DNA of 64,000 nucleotides from Pseudomonadota bacterium (GTDB taxonomy: Bacteria; Pseudomonadota; Alphaproteobacteria; Sphingomonadales; Sphingomonadaceae): assembly GCA_023418595.1 (NCBI GenBank), contig JAEZZI010000024.1, forward strand, positions 15,145-79,144. Reading direction: 5' to 3'. Below are positions 33,882 to 42,937 of the stretch, piece after piece. The position numbers were made by a program, and so were the translations under genes. Position 1 is the first letter of the stretch, and every line of letters starts with the position of its first letter. The notes beneath the pieces were generated by a model. That model saw only the letters and a list, made by a program, of their open reading frames with translations. It ran no database searches and was not told the origin of the DNA.

Positions 33882-34631
33882 ATGAAAGTGTTGGTCCCGG
33901 TCAAGCGCGTGCTTGACTATAACGTAAAGCCCCGCGTGAAGGCGGACGGGTCGGGTGTCGATCTGGCGAACGTCAAGATGTCGATGAACCCGTTCGACGA
34001 AATCGCGGTCGAGGAAGCCATCCGCCTGAAGGAAAAGGGCGCGGTGACCGAAATCGTCGCGGTGTCGATCGGCGAGGCGAAGGCGCAGGAAACGCTGCGC
34101 ACGGCGCTCGCGATGGGGGCTGACCGTGCGATCCTGATTACGAGCGAAGAGCGCGTCGAACCGCTGGGCGTCGCCAAATTGCTCGCCAAGGTGGTTGAGG
34201 AAGAAGCGCCGCAGATGGTGATCCTCGGCAAGCAGGCGATCGACGACGACAACAACCAGACCGGCCAGATGCTGGCGGCGCTGCTCGGCTGGGGTCAGGG
34301 CACCTTCGCGTCCAAGGTCGAGATCGAAGGCGACGCCGCCAAGGTCACGCGCGAAGTCGATGGCGGGCTGGAGACGGTTTCCTTGAAGCTCCCCGCGATC
34401 GTCACCACCGACCTGCGCCTGAACGAGCCGCGCTATGCGTCGCTGCCCAACATCATGAAGGCCAAGTCCAAGCCGCTCGCGAACAAGACGCCCGCCGATT
34501 ACGGCGTGGACGTGTCGGCACGGCTGACCACGCTCAAGGTGGTCGAGCCGCCAAAGCGCAGCGCGGGTGTGAAGGTCGCCGATGTAGACGAACTGGTCGC
34601 CAAGCTGAAGGCGCTGGGCGTCGCGAAATAA
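33882..34631 (+). CDS. etfB: Electron transfer flavoprotein beta subunit
   Basis: EtfB with EtfA takes electrons from acyl-CoA and other dehydrogenases to ETF-ubiquinone oxidoreductase. The 249-residue protein starts MKVLVPVKRVLDYNVKPRVK and has VKMSMNPFDEIAVEEAIRLK, the AMP-binding region ILGKQAIDDDNNQTGQM and a VVTTDLRLNEPRYASLPNIM-type stretch. A ribosome site GAGAGA lies before the ATG at 33882. Confidence 0.96.
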   Translation: MKVLVPVKRVLDYNVKPRVKADGSGVDLANVKMSMNPFDEIAVEEAIRLKEKGAVTEIVAVSIGEAKAQETLRTALAMGADRAILITSEERVEPLGVAKLLAKVVEEEAPQMVILGKQAIDDDNNQTGQMLAALLGWGQGTFASKVEIEGDAAKVTREVDGGLETVSLKLPAIVTTDLRLNEPRYASLPNIMKAKSKPLANKTPADYGVDVSARLTTLKVVEPPKRSAGVKVADVDELVAKLKALGVAK

Positions 34632-34636
34632 CAATT

Positions 34637-34719
34637 CCCGTTCGGGCTGAGCGTGTCGAAGCCCTGCACTTTTCTTCGCACGAAGAAGGACAGCGCTTCG
34701 ACTAGCTAAGCGCGAACGG
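34637..34719. repeat. Imperfect palindrome (GACAGCGCTTCGAC..GCGAACGG type)
   Basis: CCGTTCGGGCTGAGCGTGTC on the left pairs with the right part ending GCTAAGCGCGAACGG; CGAAGAAGG/TTCTTCG forms the inner stem. It is the same element as at 23308, here between etfB and etfA. Confidence 0.75.
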
Positions 34720-34736
34720 TTTGAGAGGACGGTTTT

Positions 34737-35666
34737 ATGAAAACGCTTGTCTGGGTCGAACACGACAATTCGTCCGTCAAGGACGCCACGCTGGCCGCAG
34801 TCACCGCCGCATCGCAACTGGGCGAAGTCCATCTGCTCGTCGCAGGCGAAGGCTGCGGCGCGGTTGCCGAACAAGCCGCCAAGATCGCGGGCGTGGGCAA
34901 GGTCCATGTCGCCGATGACGCGGCTTACGGCCATTCGCTCGCCGAAAATGTCGCGCCGCTGGTCGTCGAACTGATGGGCCATCACGACGCGTTCGTGGTG
35001 CCCGCCACCACCACCGGCAAGAACATCGCGCCGCGCGTTGCCGCGCTGCTCGACGTGATGCAGATCAGCGATATCCTGTCGGTCGAAAGCGAAGACACGT
35101 TCACGCGCCCGATCTATGCGGGCAACGCGATCGCAACCGTTCAGTCGAAGGATGCCAAGAAGGTCATCACCGTGCGCGGCACCGCGTTCGACAAGGCGGC
35201 GACCGAAGGTGGTTCGGGCGTTGTCGAGTCCGTATCGGCAACCGGCGACAAGGGTCTCTCAAGCTTTGTATCGGCGGAAATCGCCAAGTCCGAACGCCCC
35301 GAGCTGACCAGCGCAAAGGTCATCGTCTCCGGCGGCCGTGCGCTCCAGAATGGCGAGAATTTCACGACCATCATCGAACCGCTTGCCGACAAGCTTGGCG
35401 CAGCCGTGGGCGCAAGCCGCGCGGCGGTCGATGCGGGCTATGTCCCCAACGACTATCAGGTCGGCCAGACCGGCAAGATCGTCGCGCCGGAAGTCTATAT
35501 TGCGGTCGGCATTTCGGGCGCGATCCAGCATCTGGCGGGGATGAAGGATTCGAAGACCATCATCGCCATCAACAAGGACGAAGACGCGCCGATCTTCCAG
35601 GTCGCGGATTACGGGCTTGTGGGCGATCTGTTCAAGGTGGTGCCGGAGCTTACTGAAAAACTGTGA
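34737..35666 (+). CDS. etfA: Electron transfer flavoprotein alpha subunit
   Basis: The 309-residue protein carries FAD. The C-terminal FAD domain has VSGGRALQNGENFTTIIEPL, GQTGKIVAPEVYIAVGISGA and HLAGMKDSKTIIAINKDEDA, the family signature. It pairs with the EtfB just upstream. Start ATG 34737 follows the repeat at 34637. Confidence 0.96.
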   Translation: MKTLVWVEHDNSSVKDATLAAVTAASQLGEVHLLVAGEGCGAVAEQAAKIAGVGKVHVADDAAYGHSLAENVAPLVVELMGHHDAFVVPATTTGKNIAPRVAALLDVMQISDILSVESEDTFTRPIYAGNAIATVQSKDAKKVITVRGTAFDKAATEGGSGVVESVSATGDKGLSSFVSAEIAKSERPELTSAKVIVSGGRALQNGENFTTIIEPLADKLGAAVGASRAAVDAGYVPNDYQVGQTGKIVAPEVYIAVGISGAIQHLAGMKDSKTIIAINKDEDAPIFQVADYGLVGDLFKVVPELTEKL

Positions 35667-35679
35667 GGTCGGCGGGATC

Positions 35680-36357
35680 GTGAACGATCCGCTTGATTTC
35701 GAAATCGACGGGGCGGCTCTCCATCCAGGGGCCGCTCTTTCGGTTCTGCCCGCGCTCGAACGACTGAGTGATGCTCTGCCGCAGGGACGCGCCGGGTTGC
35801 GGCTGCGCGATACGCACGGACTTGCCGATCTGCTCGCGCCCGGATCGGCGCTGCACCAAGTGGCAGCGGATTATCGCGGCGCGGGCGTGCGGCCGGTTCG
35901 GGCGATCATGTTTGACAAGTCGGCCGCAGCGAACTGGGCGCTGGGATGGCATCAGGATCGTACGATTGCGGTTGCTGCGCGGATGGATATGCCGGGTTAC
36001 GGACCTTGGTCGGTCAAACACGGCATCCAGCATGTCGAGCCGCCCTTCGACGTGATCGAGGCGATGGTGACGTTGCGCGTTCATCTCGATGATGTCCCGC
36101 ATGACAATGCGCCGTTGCGGATTGTACGGGGTTCACACCGGTTGGGCCGCATCGCTGAAAACGATCTGGATACCATCGTCACGCAGGGCGTGATCGGCGA
36201 ATGCCTCGCATCTGCTGGCGACGTCTGGGCCTATGCCACCCCGATCGCCCATGCATCGCGCGCCGCACGAGGTCATCGTCGACGCGTGCTACAGATCGAC
36301 TGGTCGAACCGGTCATTGCCGGGAATGCTGGAATGGCATGGGATCGGCATGTCATGA
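35680..36357 (+). CDS. Phytanoyl-CoA dioxygenase (PhyH) family protein
   Basis: The 225-residue protein fits the PhyH group of Fe(II)/2-oxoglutarate oxygenases: HxD in GWHQDRTIAV, the later IVRGSHRLG and a distal His in YATPIAHASRAARGHRRRVL. The substrate is not known; small alkyl or amino-acid compounds are hydroxylated by relatives. GTG at 35680 is chosen because it follows the etfA stop by 13 bases with GGCGGG before it. It is likely read with etfA. Confidence 0.82.
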   Translation: MNDPLDFEIDGAALHPGAALSVLPALERLSDALPQGRAGLRLRDTHGLADLLAPGSALHQVAADYRGAGVRPVRAIMFDKSAAANWALGWHQDRTIAVAARMDMPGYGPWSVKHGIQHVEPPFDVIEAMVTLRVHLDDVPHDNAPLRIVRGSHRLGRIAENDLDTIVTQGVIGECLASAGDVWAYATPIAHASRAARGHRRRVLQIDWSNRSLPGMLEWHGIGMS

Positions 36358-36398
36358 TCGTGGCTAACGCTTGGATCGACCACCCCGGAAACGAGTAA

Positions 36399-36422
36399 GG
36401 CCCGTCGCTTTCGCGGCGGGCC
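36399..36422 (+). terminator. GC-rich hairpin after the PhyH gene
   Basis: GGCCCGTCGC, TTTC and GCGGCGGGCC form a ten-pair stem with one G-T pair, 41 bases after the stop. No T tract follows, so termination is uncertain. Confidence 0.45.
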
Positions 36423-36498
36423 TCCCTGGACGACCCGCAGCGCAAGGCTTTGGTTCGTCAAACGCTCTTTCTTTCGATAGAACATCCCCAAAACGTCC

Positions 36499-36537
36499 CA
36501 AGATCCAGATGGGTTCAATGATCTTGCGAATTTTTTT
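36499..36537 (+). terminator. Possible Rho-independent terminator
   Basis: CAAGATC pairs with GATCTTG across a 14-base loop and is followed by CGAA and TTTTTTT. The seven-T run is rare in this GC-rich sequence. It lies in a gap of 276 bases with no gene other than a 14-codon frame at 36354. Confidence 0.6.
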
Positions 36538-36633
36538 CATGTCCCGCGCTGGCGCCACACCGAACCCGGTAATCCTTGAATAGCCACGCTCTGCTGACTG
36601 GCATACCGACGCCAAATCACTTACGCCCCGCGC

Positions 36634-38127
36634 ATGGCTACGGTTCCCAGCGCGGTCGATCCGCATCCCATCCTGCACTGGTGGCGCAATCACGTCGTCG
36701 CGACCGTCGATCACATGAAGGTGGTCGAAAAGGTCGAGGACGAAGGCGGGTTTGACGGGCGTTATGTGTTCATGACGCTGATGTCGGCGGGGATTGCGGT
36801 GCTGGGGCTGCTTTTGTCGTCGCCTGCGGTCGTGATCGGCGCGATGTTGATCTCCCCCTTGATGGGGCCGATCATCGGGCTGGGATTCGGCGTCACGCTG
36901 TTCGATTCGCGCGAGATCAAGCGCACGCTGATGGCGCTGGCGCTGGGGACGGTGCTTGCCATCCTGTTCACTGCCGCAATCGTGCTGATGTCGCCGCTGC
37001 AGACGCTGACCAGCGAACTGGCCGCCCGCACCAGGCCCAATCTGTTCGACCTGCTGGTGGCGCTGTTTTCCGGCCTCGCGGGCGCCTATGCGATGATCCG
37101 GGGACGCGAGGGTGCGGTCGTCGGCGTGGCGATCGCCACCGCACTGATGCCGCCGCTTGCCACCGTCGGATACGGGCTGGCGACGTGGAACAGCACGGTA
37201 TTCTTCGGCGCGTTCCTGCTCTTTTTCACCAACTTCATGGTGATCGCGGCGTCGGCGGCGATCATGGCGCGCCTTTATGGCTTCGGACCGCGCTTGTCGC
37301 CGCGCCAGTCGATGTTGCAGACGCTGGGAATGCTGGTGGTATTCGCGGCGCTTGCCGTACCCTTGGGCTTTTCGCTGCGCCAGATCGCCTGGGAAGCGAC
37401 CGCGCAGCGCCAGGCGCGTGACGTCGTATCGACCGAATTCGGCGACAGTTCGCGCGTGAGCCAGCTAGAGATCGACTACGGCGCCGAACCGCTGCGGGTG
37501 ACCGCGACCGTGTTGACCCCGACCTATATCGCGCAGGCCGAACAGGAAGTGTCGGCGACGCTGGCGCGCACCTTCAATCGTCCCGTCGACGTGCAGATCG
37601 AACAGTTCCGTGTCGGCGTCGGCGATGCCGAAGCGACCCAGGTTGCCCGCGCCCAGGCCAACGAACAGGCCACACGGGAGGCGCGCACGGTTACCCGATT
37701 GGCCGAGCAACTCGCGCTGGTCGCGGGCGTGCCGAGCGAGGCGGTGCTGCTCGATCGGGGCAACCGCCGCGCGGTGGTGACGGCGGCGGCGCTGCCGGGG
37801 GCGAGCCTTGCTTCCTATCGCGCGCTCGAACAGCGTGTCGGCGCGGCGGCGCAGGGCTGGTCGGTCGAACTGGTGCCGCCAGCGGTTGCGCCTGCGGCGA
37901 TCAGTTTCGGCGAGGACGGACCGGACGCGGACGGTCAGCGCAATCTTCAGACCGCGATCTGGGCCGGACAACGCCTTCGCCTGCCGCTGGGGGTCAGCGG
38001 GACGGCCGACAATGCCGACGCGGTGGTCGCCGCGCTGACCGAAGCAGGGCTCGCGGCGGAGCGGTTGCCCGGCGGCGGACCGGTGACGCTCCGGTGGCTG
38101 GCGCCGACGGTCGAGGGCGGGAATTGA
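36634..38127 (+). CDS. DUF389 family membrane protein (TIGR00341-like)
   Basis: The 497-residue protein has a six-segment membrane core between about 40 and 260, with LLSSPAVVIGAMLISPLMGP and GAVVGVAIATALMPPLATVG, which mark DUF389. The C-terminal half is soluble, rich in Ala and Val, and may lie outside the membrane. Function is unknown. ATG 36634 is used because the family starts close to the first membrane region. Confidence 0.85.
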   Translation: MATVPSAVDPHPILHWWRNHVVATVDHMKVVEKVEDEGGFDGRYVFMTLMSAGIAVLGLLLSSPAVVIGAMLISPLMGPIIGLGFGVTLFDSREIKRTLMALALGTVLAILFTAAIVLMSPLQTLTSELAARTRPNLFDLLVALFSGLAGAYAMIRGREGAVVGVAIATALMPPLATVGYGLATWNSTVFFGAFLLFFTNFMVIAASAAIMARLYGFGPRLSPRQSMLQTLGMLVVFAALAVPLGFSLRQIAWEATAQRQARDVVSTEFGDSSRVSQLEIDYGAEPLRVTATVLTPTYIAQAEQEVSATLARTFNRPVDVQIEQFRVGVGDAEATQVARAQANEQATREARTVTRLAEQLALVAGVPSEAVLLDRGNRRAVVTAAALPGASLASYRALEQRVGAAAQGWSVELVPPAVAPAAISFGEDGPDADGQRNLQTAIWAGQRLRLPLGVSGTADNADAVVAALTEAGLAAERLPGGGPVTLRWLAPTVEGGN

Positions 38128-38134
38128 GGTAACT

Positions 38135-38209
38135 CGTGCTCCGGCGAAAGCCGGAGTGGTGGCGATCGGAAGCTTCGTTCTCCGCCGCTCCGGCTTTCGC
38201 CGGAGCACC
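38135..38209. repeat. Paired hairpin repeat (GCTCCGGCGAAAGCCGGAG type)
   Basis: GTGCTCCGGCGAAAGCCGGA on the left and TCCGGCTTTCGCCGGAGCAC on the right are mirror images. It lies between the convergent DUF389 gene and lysS. Confidence 0.85.
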
Positions 38210-38212
38210 GGG

Positions 38213-39805
38213 TTACGCTACCTTCGCCAGTGCGTCCGCAATCAGCTTGCGGCTGTTCTCCACCCCGTAAAGCGCGATGAAACTGCCCATCCGCGGCCCC
38301 TGGCTCGACCCCAGCAGCGTTTCGTAGAGCGCCTTGAACCAGTCGCGCAGTGCTTCCTTGCCGAAATGCGTCTTGCCGATTTCATAGACATGGTTCTGGA
38401 TGTTCTCGGCGCTCGCATCCGCGCCGCCTTCGGCAAGCGCGGCGTCGAGATCGCGCAGCGCCGCCACCTCGACCCCCTCGGGCGCGCGGCGGTTGAGCGT
38501 CGGCGCGACGAAATCGCGACCATAGGCGAGCGCATAGCCGATCAGGTGATCGAGCGCCGGATTCGCCTCGGGCGAGGCTTCGGGGACGTAGTTTTTGAGA
38601 TAGGCCCAGACCTGTTCCTTGGTCGCGTCGCCCATCACGCCGACCAGATTGAGGAGCAGGCCGAAGGTCACCGGCAGCGCCTCCTCAGGCGGCCGTCCGC
38701 CATGGATGTGATGGACCGGATTGCCGAGCCGCTGTTCGATCGCCTGACCACCATAATTGGCGCGGAACTGCCAGTAATCGTCCACCGCACGCGGGATCAC
38801 GCCCATGTGCAGCGCCTTCGCCTTTTTGGGTTCGCGATAGATGTAGAAGGCAAGGCTCTCGTCGGGACCATAGGTCAGCCATTGTTCGAGGCTGAGACCA
38901 TTGCCCTTCGACTTCGAAATCTTCTCGCCTTTTTCGTCCAGGAACATTTCGTAATTGAAGCCTTCGGGCGGGCGGGCGCCGAGCACGCGCGCGATCTTCG
39001 ACGACTGGATCACCGAATCGATCAGGTCCTTGCCCGACATTTCGTAATCGACGCCGAGCGCGACCCAGCGCATCGCCCAGTCGACTTTCCATTGCAGCTT
39101 GGCACCGCCCGACAGGATAGACTGTTCGATGCGTTCGCCCTCATCGACGAACGCGACGATCCCGGCCTCCGCATCGATCACCTCGACCGGCACCTGAAGC
39201 ACGACGCCCGATTTGGGGCTGATCGGGAGGACGGGCGAATAGGTCGCCTGACGCTCGGCGCGCAGCGTCGGCAGCATGACGCCCATGATCGCGTCGTAGT
39301 GGCGCAGCACGCCGCGCAGCGCGTTGTCGAATCGGCCCGACCGGTAATAATCGGTGGCCGAGACGAATTCGTAATCGAAGCCGAACTGGTCGAGAAACGC
39401 GCACAGCCGGGCATTATTGTGCGCGGCGAAGCTGTCGTGCGTGCCGAACGGATCGGGCACTTTGGTCAGCGGATGGCCGATATAGCCGCCCAGCATCTCG
39501 CGGTTGGGGACATTGTCGGGCACCTTGCGCAGACCGTCCATATCGTCCGAAAAGGCGATCAGCCGGGTCGGAATGTCCGACATCTCCTCAAAGGCGCGGC
39601 GGACCATCGTCGTACGCAGCACTTCGTTGAACGTGCCGATGTGCGGCAGCCCCGACGGGCCATAGCCGGTCTCGAACAGCACATGGCCTTTCGCGGGCGG
39701 CGCATCCTTGTAGCGCGCGAGGATCTTGCGCGCCTCCTCATAGGGCCATGCCTTGGAGGCGAGCGCGGCGGAGCGGATGTCGGCTTTGGTCGGTTGATCG
39801 GTCAT
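38213..39805 (-). CDS. lysS: Lysyl-tRNA synthetase, class I
   Basis: This is the class I form of LysRS, found in archaea and in many alphaproteobacteria instead of the class II enzyme. The 530-residue protein has GYGPSGLPHIGT (HIGH-like PHIG at 54-57), a KMSKS-like GEKISKSKGNGLS, and YLKNYVPEASPEANPALDHL later. ATG 39805 gives MTDQPTKADIRSAALASKAW, a usual N-terminus. Upstream in-frame sequence is not coding. Confidence 0.95.
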   Translation of the reverse strand: MTDQPTKADIRSAALASKAWPYEEARKILARYKDAPPAKGHVLFETGYGPSGLPHIGTFNEVLRTTMVRRAFEEMSDIPTRLIAFSDDMDGLRKVPDNVPNREMLGGYIGHPLTKVPDPFGTHDSFAAHNNARLCAFLDQFGFDYEFVSATDYYRSGRFDNALRGVLRHYDAIMGVMLPTLRAERQATYSPVLPISPKSGVVLQVPVEVIDAEAGIVAFVDEGERIEQSILSGGAKLQWKVDWAMRWVALGVDYEMSGKDLIDSVIQSSKIARVLGARPPEGFNYEMFLDEKGEKISKSKGNGLSLEQWLTYGPDESLAFYIYREPKKAKALHMGVIPRAVDDYWQFRANYGGQAIEQRLGNPVHHIHGGRPPEEALPVTFGLLLNLVGVMGDATKEQVWAYLKNYVPEASPEANPALDHLIGYALAYGRDFVAPTLNRRAPEGVEVAALRDLDAALAEGGADASAENIQNHVYEIGKTHFGKEALRDWFKALYETLLGSSQGPRMGSFIALYGVENSRKLIADALAKVA

Positions 39806-39879
39806 TCTGGGGCATCTGGCGTGTGCGCCGCGGAATCGCAATCGCGTTTGTGCCGGGCGCCGGGTTGGCACGTCTGGGG

Positions 39880-40110
39880 TCAGTCGGCGCGGACGATCGG
39901 GTGCGACAGGCGCACATGGTCGAGCAGCGATTCGATCGCCGCGATTTCCGGCGCGCTGCCCTCTGGCTGCACTGTCCAGTTGCAATGCGGATAAAGCTCG
40001 GCGGGCAGCATCCGCACCGGTCCCAGCGCCAGCCGCCAACGCCGCTGGGTGCCGCCACAGCGGCGCGCGAGCGTGGCGACGAGCATGTCCTGAAGCTCGG
40101 ATGCGGTCAT
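39880..40110 (-). CDS. Small protein of unknown function
   Basis: The 76-residue product starts MTASELQDMLVATLARRCGG. It has a GPVRMLPAELYPHCNWTVQP core and ends LLDHVRLSHPIVRAD. It has one hydrophobic stretch but no membrane anchor. I recognise no family. The ATG at 40110 is chosen; a GTG 51 bases upstream is possible. It lies upstream of lysS, 74 bases away. Confidence 0.65.
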   Translation of the reverse strand: MTASELQDMLVATLARRCGGTQRRWRLALGPVRMLPAELYPHCNWTVQPEGSAPEIAAIESLLDHVRLSHPIVRAD

Positions 40111-40174
40111 CAAAGGCGGGCGCCTGTCGCGGGAGGTGATTGCCGGGCGCCGAACGGACACCCGGCTTGGCCGG

Positions 40175-40543
40175 TTATTTCTTGCCGACGCGGGCCTTGC
40201 GGGCGGCGTAGCGGGCGTCGCGGGCGGCCTTCAGCTCGGCGGCGGTGGGGAGTTTGGGGCGCGCCTTTTCGGCGGCCTCGGCAGCCGCGATGCGCTCGGC
40301 CTCGGCTGCGGCGGCGGCGGCTTCGGCGGCAGCCTTTTTCTCGGCGGCGATGCGGTCGCGTTCGGCCTGTTTCTCGGCGCGCTTGGCGGCCTGCGCGGCT
40401 TCCTTGCGCTCGGCGGCGGCGCGGCGCTCGGCAAGCACGGATTCGTCCACCGGCGGCTTGTTGCGGAGCTTTTCGAGTGCGGCCTGCTTGGCCTTGGCGG
40501 AGCGCTCTGCGCGTTCCTGAAACGTCTGGTTGAACGAAGGCAT
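40175..40543 (-). CDS. Ala/Lys/Glu-rich coiled-coil protein (DUF6481-like)
   Basis: The 122-residue protein starts MPSFNQTFQERAERSAKAKQ and consists of a long charged helix (AAERKEAAQAAKRAEKQAER and an AEAAAAAAEAERIAAAEAAE run) ending in Arg/Lys-rich DARYAARKARVGKK. It resembles DUF6481 proteins, of unknown function. High Lys and Arg content could let it bind nucleic acid, but that is only composition. Confidence 0.75.
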   Translation of the reverse strand: MPSFNQTFQERAERSAKAKQAALEKLRNKPPVDESVLAERRAAAERKEAAQAAKRAEKQAERDRIAAEKKAAAEAAAAAAEAERIAAAEAAEKARPKLPTAAELKAARDARYAARKARVGKK

Positions 40544-40760
40544 AAGGGAGTGCGGGTTCCTGCTATTGTCGAAAGAATTGAGCGCACCGGACGATCGAGC
40601 GCTCTCCGTGGCGGTCCCGATAGGGCAAAACGCGGCATTTCGCAAAACTAGGATCAGAGCCCACTAGCGGCGCCCCGGCGCCCCTGCGGCACGCAAGCTC
40701 GCCTTGGCGGCACGGTGCGGCTATCGGCAGGGGCGACCGGCCCGATGCGAAAGTGATGCG

Positions 40761-41432
40761 ATGACCCCCAGAGAATTGCTCGGCACCGCACAGGTGCCCA
40801 GCGGGCAATTGCTCAGCCTGTATCGGCGAGGACGCGATTTCATGATCGTGCTCGACCGCAACGAGTTGATGAGCAGCCGCATGAGCGGATCGGAAGAGGC
40901 GCTTGCCAATCTGACGATCGACCGGCTGGCCGGGCGCACTGCGCTACATCTGCTGATCGGCGGTTATGGCATGGGCTTCACCTTGCGCGCGGCGCTTGCC
41001 CGGCTGGGGCCGGATGCGCGGGTGACGGTCGCCGAACTGGTGCCGGAAATCATCGACTGGGCGCGCGGGCCGATGGAAGAATTGATGGCCGGATGCCTCG
41101 ACGACCCCCGCGTGACGCTGGCGATGGGCGATGTAGCCGACATCATCGCCGATGGTGCCGGCCGTTACGATGCGATCCTGCTCGACGTGGACAACGGCCC
41201 TGACGGGCTGGTGCGCGACGCCAACGACCGGCTCTATTCGGCGCACGGGCTTCAGGTGGCGAAGGCGGCGCTCCGGCCCGGCGGGGTGCTGGCGGTGTGG
41301 TCGGCGGGCACCGACGCCGCCTTCACCCGGCGGTTGCACGAAACCGGTTTCGCGGTGGACGAGGTAAAGGTGCGCGCGCGCAGCAACGGCAAGGGACCGC
41401 AGCATGTCATCTGGTTCGCGCGGCGGGGGTAA
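40761..41432 (+). CDS. Spermidine-synthase-like methyltransferase-fold protein
   Basis: The 223-residue protein has a Rossmann core with LLIGGYGMGFTLRAALARLG (glycine loop), a later VAELVPEIIDWARGPM, and DAILLDVDNGPDG. It lacks the full polyamine-site residues of SpeE, so a polyamine role is unproven. The ATG at 40761 is preferred as it lies within reach of a weak ribosome site. The gene precedes rpmF by 228 bases. Confidence 0.75.
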   Translation: MTPRELLGTAQVPSGQLLSLYRRGRDFMIVLDRNELMSSRMSGSEEALANLTIDRLAGRTALHLLIGGYGMGFTLRAALARLGPDARVTVAELVPEIIDWARGPMEELMAGCLDDPRVTLAMGDVADIIADGAGRYDAILLDVDNGPDGLVRDANDRLYSAHGLQVAKAALRPGGVLAVWSAGTDAAFTRRLHETGFAVDEVKVRARSNGKGPQHVIWFARRG

Positions 41433-41660
41433 GGGGTTTCCTGCTGGAGCGCCCGGAGGTTTGTGGTGCCTCATCGGCATTCCGTGCATGGGCAGTGCTT
41501 GCAACGGCGCGGAAATTCGGTATAGGCACGCGCTCGCCTCGCGACCTCGCTATCCCGCTGGTCCGGCGGGTGGCCGGAGACGGTCGCTTGTCCGGAAAAG
41601 CGCGGTCGGCGTATCGCGACACCCGATTCGTTTCTGATCGATTTCGTAAAGGTTGCCGAG

Positions 41661-41840
41661 ATGGCCGTTCCAAAAAGAAAGACTTCGCCTTCGCGGCGTG
41701 GCATGCGTCGTTCGCACGACGCGCTCAGCGTTCAGGCATTCCAAGAATGCTCGAACTGCGGCGAGTTGAAGCGCCCGCACACCTTGTGTTCGGCATGTGG
41801 CCATTATAACGGCCGCGAAGTCATTTCGGTCGAAGGCTGA
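41661..41840 (+). CDS. rpmF: 50S ribosomal protein L32
   Basis: The 59-residue protein begins MAVPKRKTSPSRRGMRRSHD, the L32 signature, and has a four-Cys zinc site CSNCG and LCSACG. It ends REVISVEG. Length is normal. It precedes plsX, the conserved arrangement in bacteria. Confidence 0.96.
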   Translation: MAVPKRKTSPSRRGMRRSHDALSVQAFQECSNCGELKRPHTLCSACGHYNGREVISVEG

Positions 41841-41878
41841 TCCGCCTCTCACCCCGTTAGTTGAGGTTGGACCCGCGC

Positions 41879-42937
41879 ATGTCTGCAAGCTCAAGAATCG
41901 CCGTCGATGCGATGGGCGGTGACGAGGGGCTTGCGGTGATGCTCGCCGGGGTTGCGCGTGCGCGACGCCGGTTCGACGGTCTGCGCTTCTTGCTGGTCGG
42001 CGACGAGACGGCGATTCGCGCCGGGCTCGAATCGCACCCCAACCTGACGGCGGCATCCGAAATCGTCCACGCGCCTGACCAGGTCGGGGCGAACGACAAG
42101 CCAAGTCAGGCGATCCGCCGCGCCAAGACCACGTCGATGGGGATCGCCATCGATCTGGTGAAGCGTGGGGAAGCCGCCGCCGCCGTATCCTCCGGCAATA
42201 CCGGCGCGCTGATGGCGATGGCCAAGCTGTCGCTTCGCACGATGAAGGACATCGACCGCCCGGCGCTTGCCGCGCTGATGCCCAGCCTGGGCGATACCGA
42301 CACGGTGATGCTCGATCTGGGCGCCAATACCGAAGTCGACGCCCGCAACCTGATCGAGTTCGCGGTGATGGGCGCGGCCTATGCGCGCACCGCGCTCGAC
42401 CTCGAACGCCCGCGCGTGGCGCTGCTCAACATCGGTACCGAAGAGGGCAAGGGCACCGACGAGATTCGCGATGCCGCCGCCGCACTCCGTCTCGCCGTCC
42501 ATCTGCCGATGGAATTCGTGGGCTTCATCGAGGGTAACCGGCTGTCGCGCGGCGAAGTCGATGTGATCGTCTGCGACGGCTTTTCCGGCAATATCGCGCT
42601 GAAGACGATGGAGGGCACCGCGCGGTTCGTCGCGGACTTGTTGAAGCGCGCCTTTTCCAGCTCGATCCGCTCGAAGCTCGGCTTCCTCATTTCGCTGCCC
42701 GCGACGCGGCTGCTGCGCGATCACCTCGATCCCAACAACCATAATGGCGCGGTGTTTCTCGGCCTCAACGGGCTGGTCGTCAAAAGCCACGGCGGCGCCA
42801 ACGAAATGGGTGTCGAGAATGCGATCGCGGTCGCGGCCAAGATGGTGCGCGACGACCTGACCGCGCGCATCCACGAAGACCTTCGCCATTTCGAGGAAGA
42901 CGCGCGCGCGGCGCAAGCGGGAGTGCGCGCCAAGTGA
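41879..42937 (+). CDS. plsX: Phosphate acyltransferase PlsX
   Basis: PlsX converts acyl-ACP to acyl-phosphate for phospholipid synthesis. The 352-residue protein has RIAVDAMGGDEGLAVML, AVSSGNTGALMAMAKL, LLNIGTEEGKGTDEIRDAA and DGFSGNIALKTMEG, all typical. The stop overlaps the fabH GTG (GTGA). The next genes fabH and ihfA follow the common order. Confidence 0.96.
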   Translation: MSASSRIAVDAMGGDEGLAVMLAGVARARRRFDGLRFLLVGDETAIRAGLESHPNLTAASEIVHAPDQVGANDKPSQAIRRAKTTSMGIAIDLVKRGEAAAAVSSGNTGALMAMAKLSLRTMKDIDRPALAALMPSLGDTDTVMLDLGANTEVDARNLIEFAVMGAAYARTALDLERPRVALLNIGTEEGKGTDEIRDAAAALRLAVHLPMEFVGFIEGNRLSRGEVDVIVCDGFSGNIALKTMEGTARFVADLLKRAFSSSIRSKLGFLISLPATRLLRDHLDPNNHNGAVFLGLNGLVVKSHGGANEMGVENAIAVAAKMVRDDLTARIHEDLRHFEEDARAAQAGVRAK

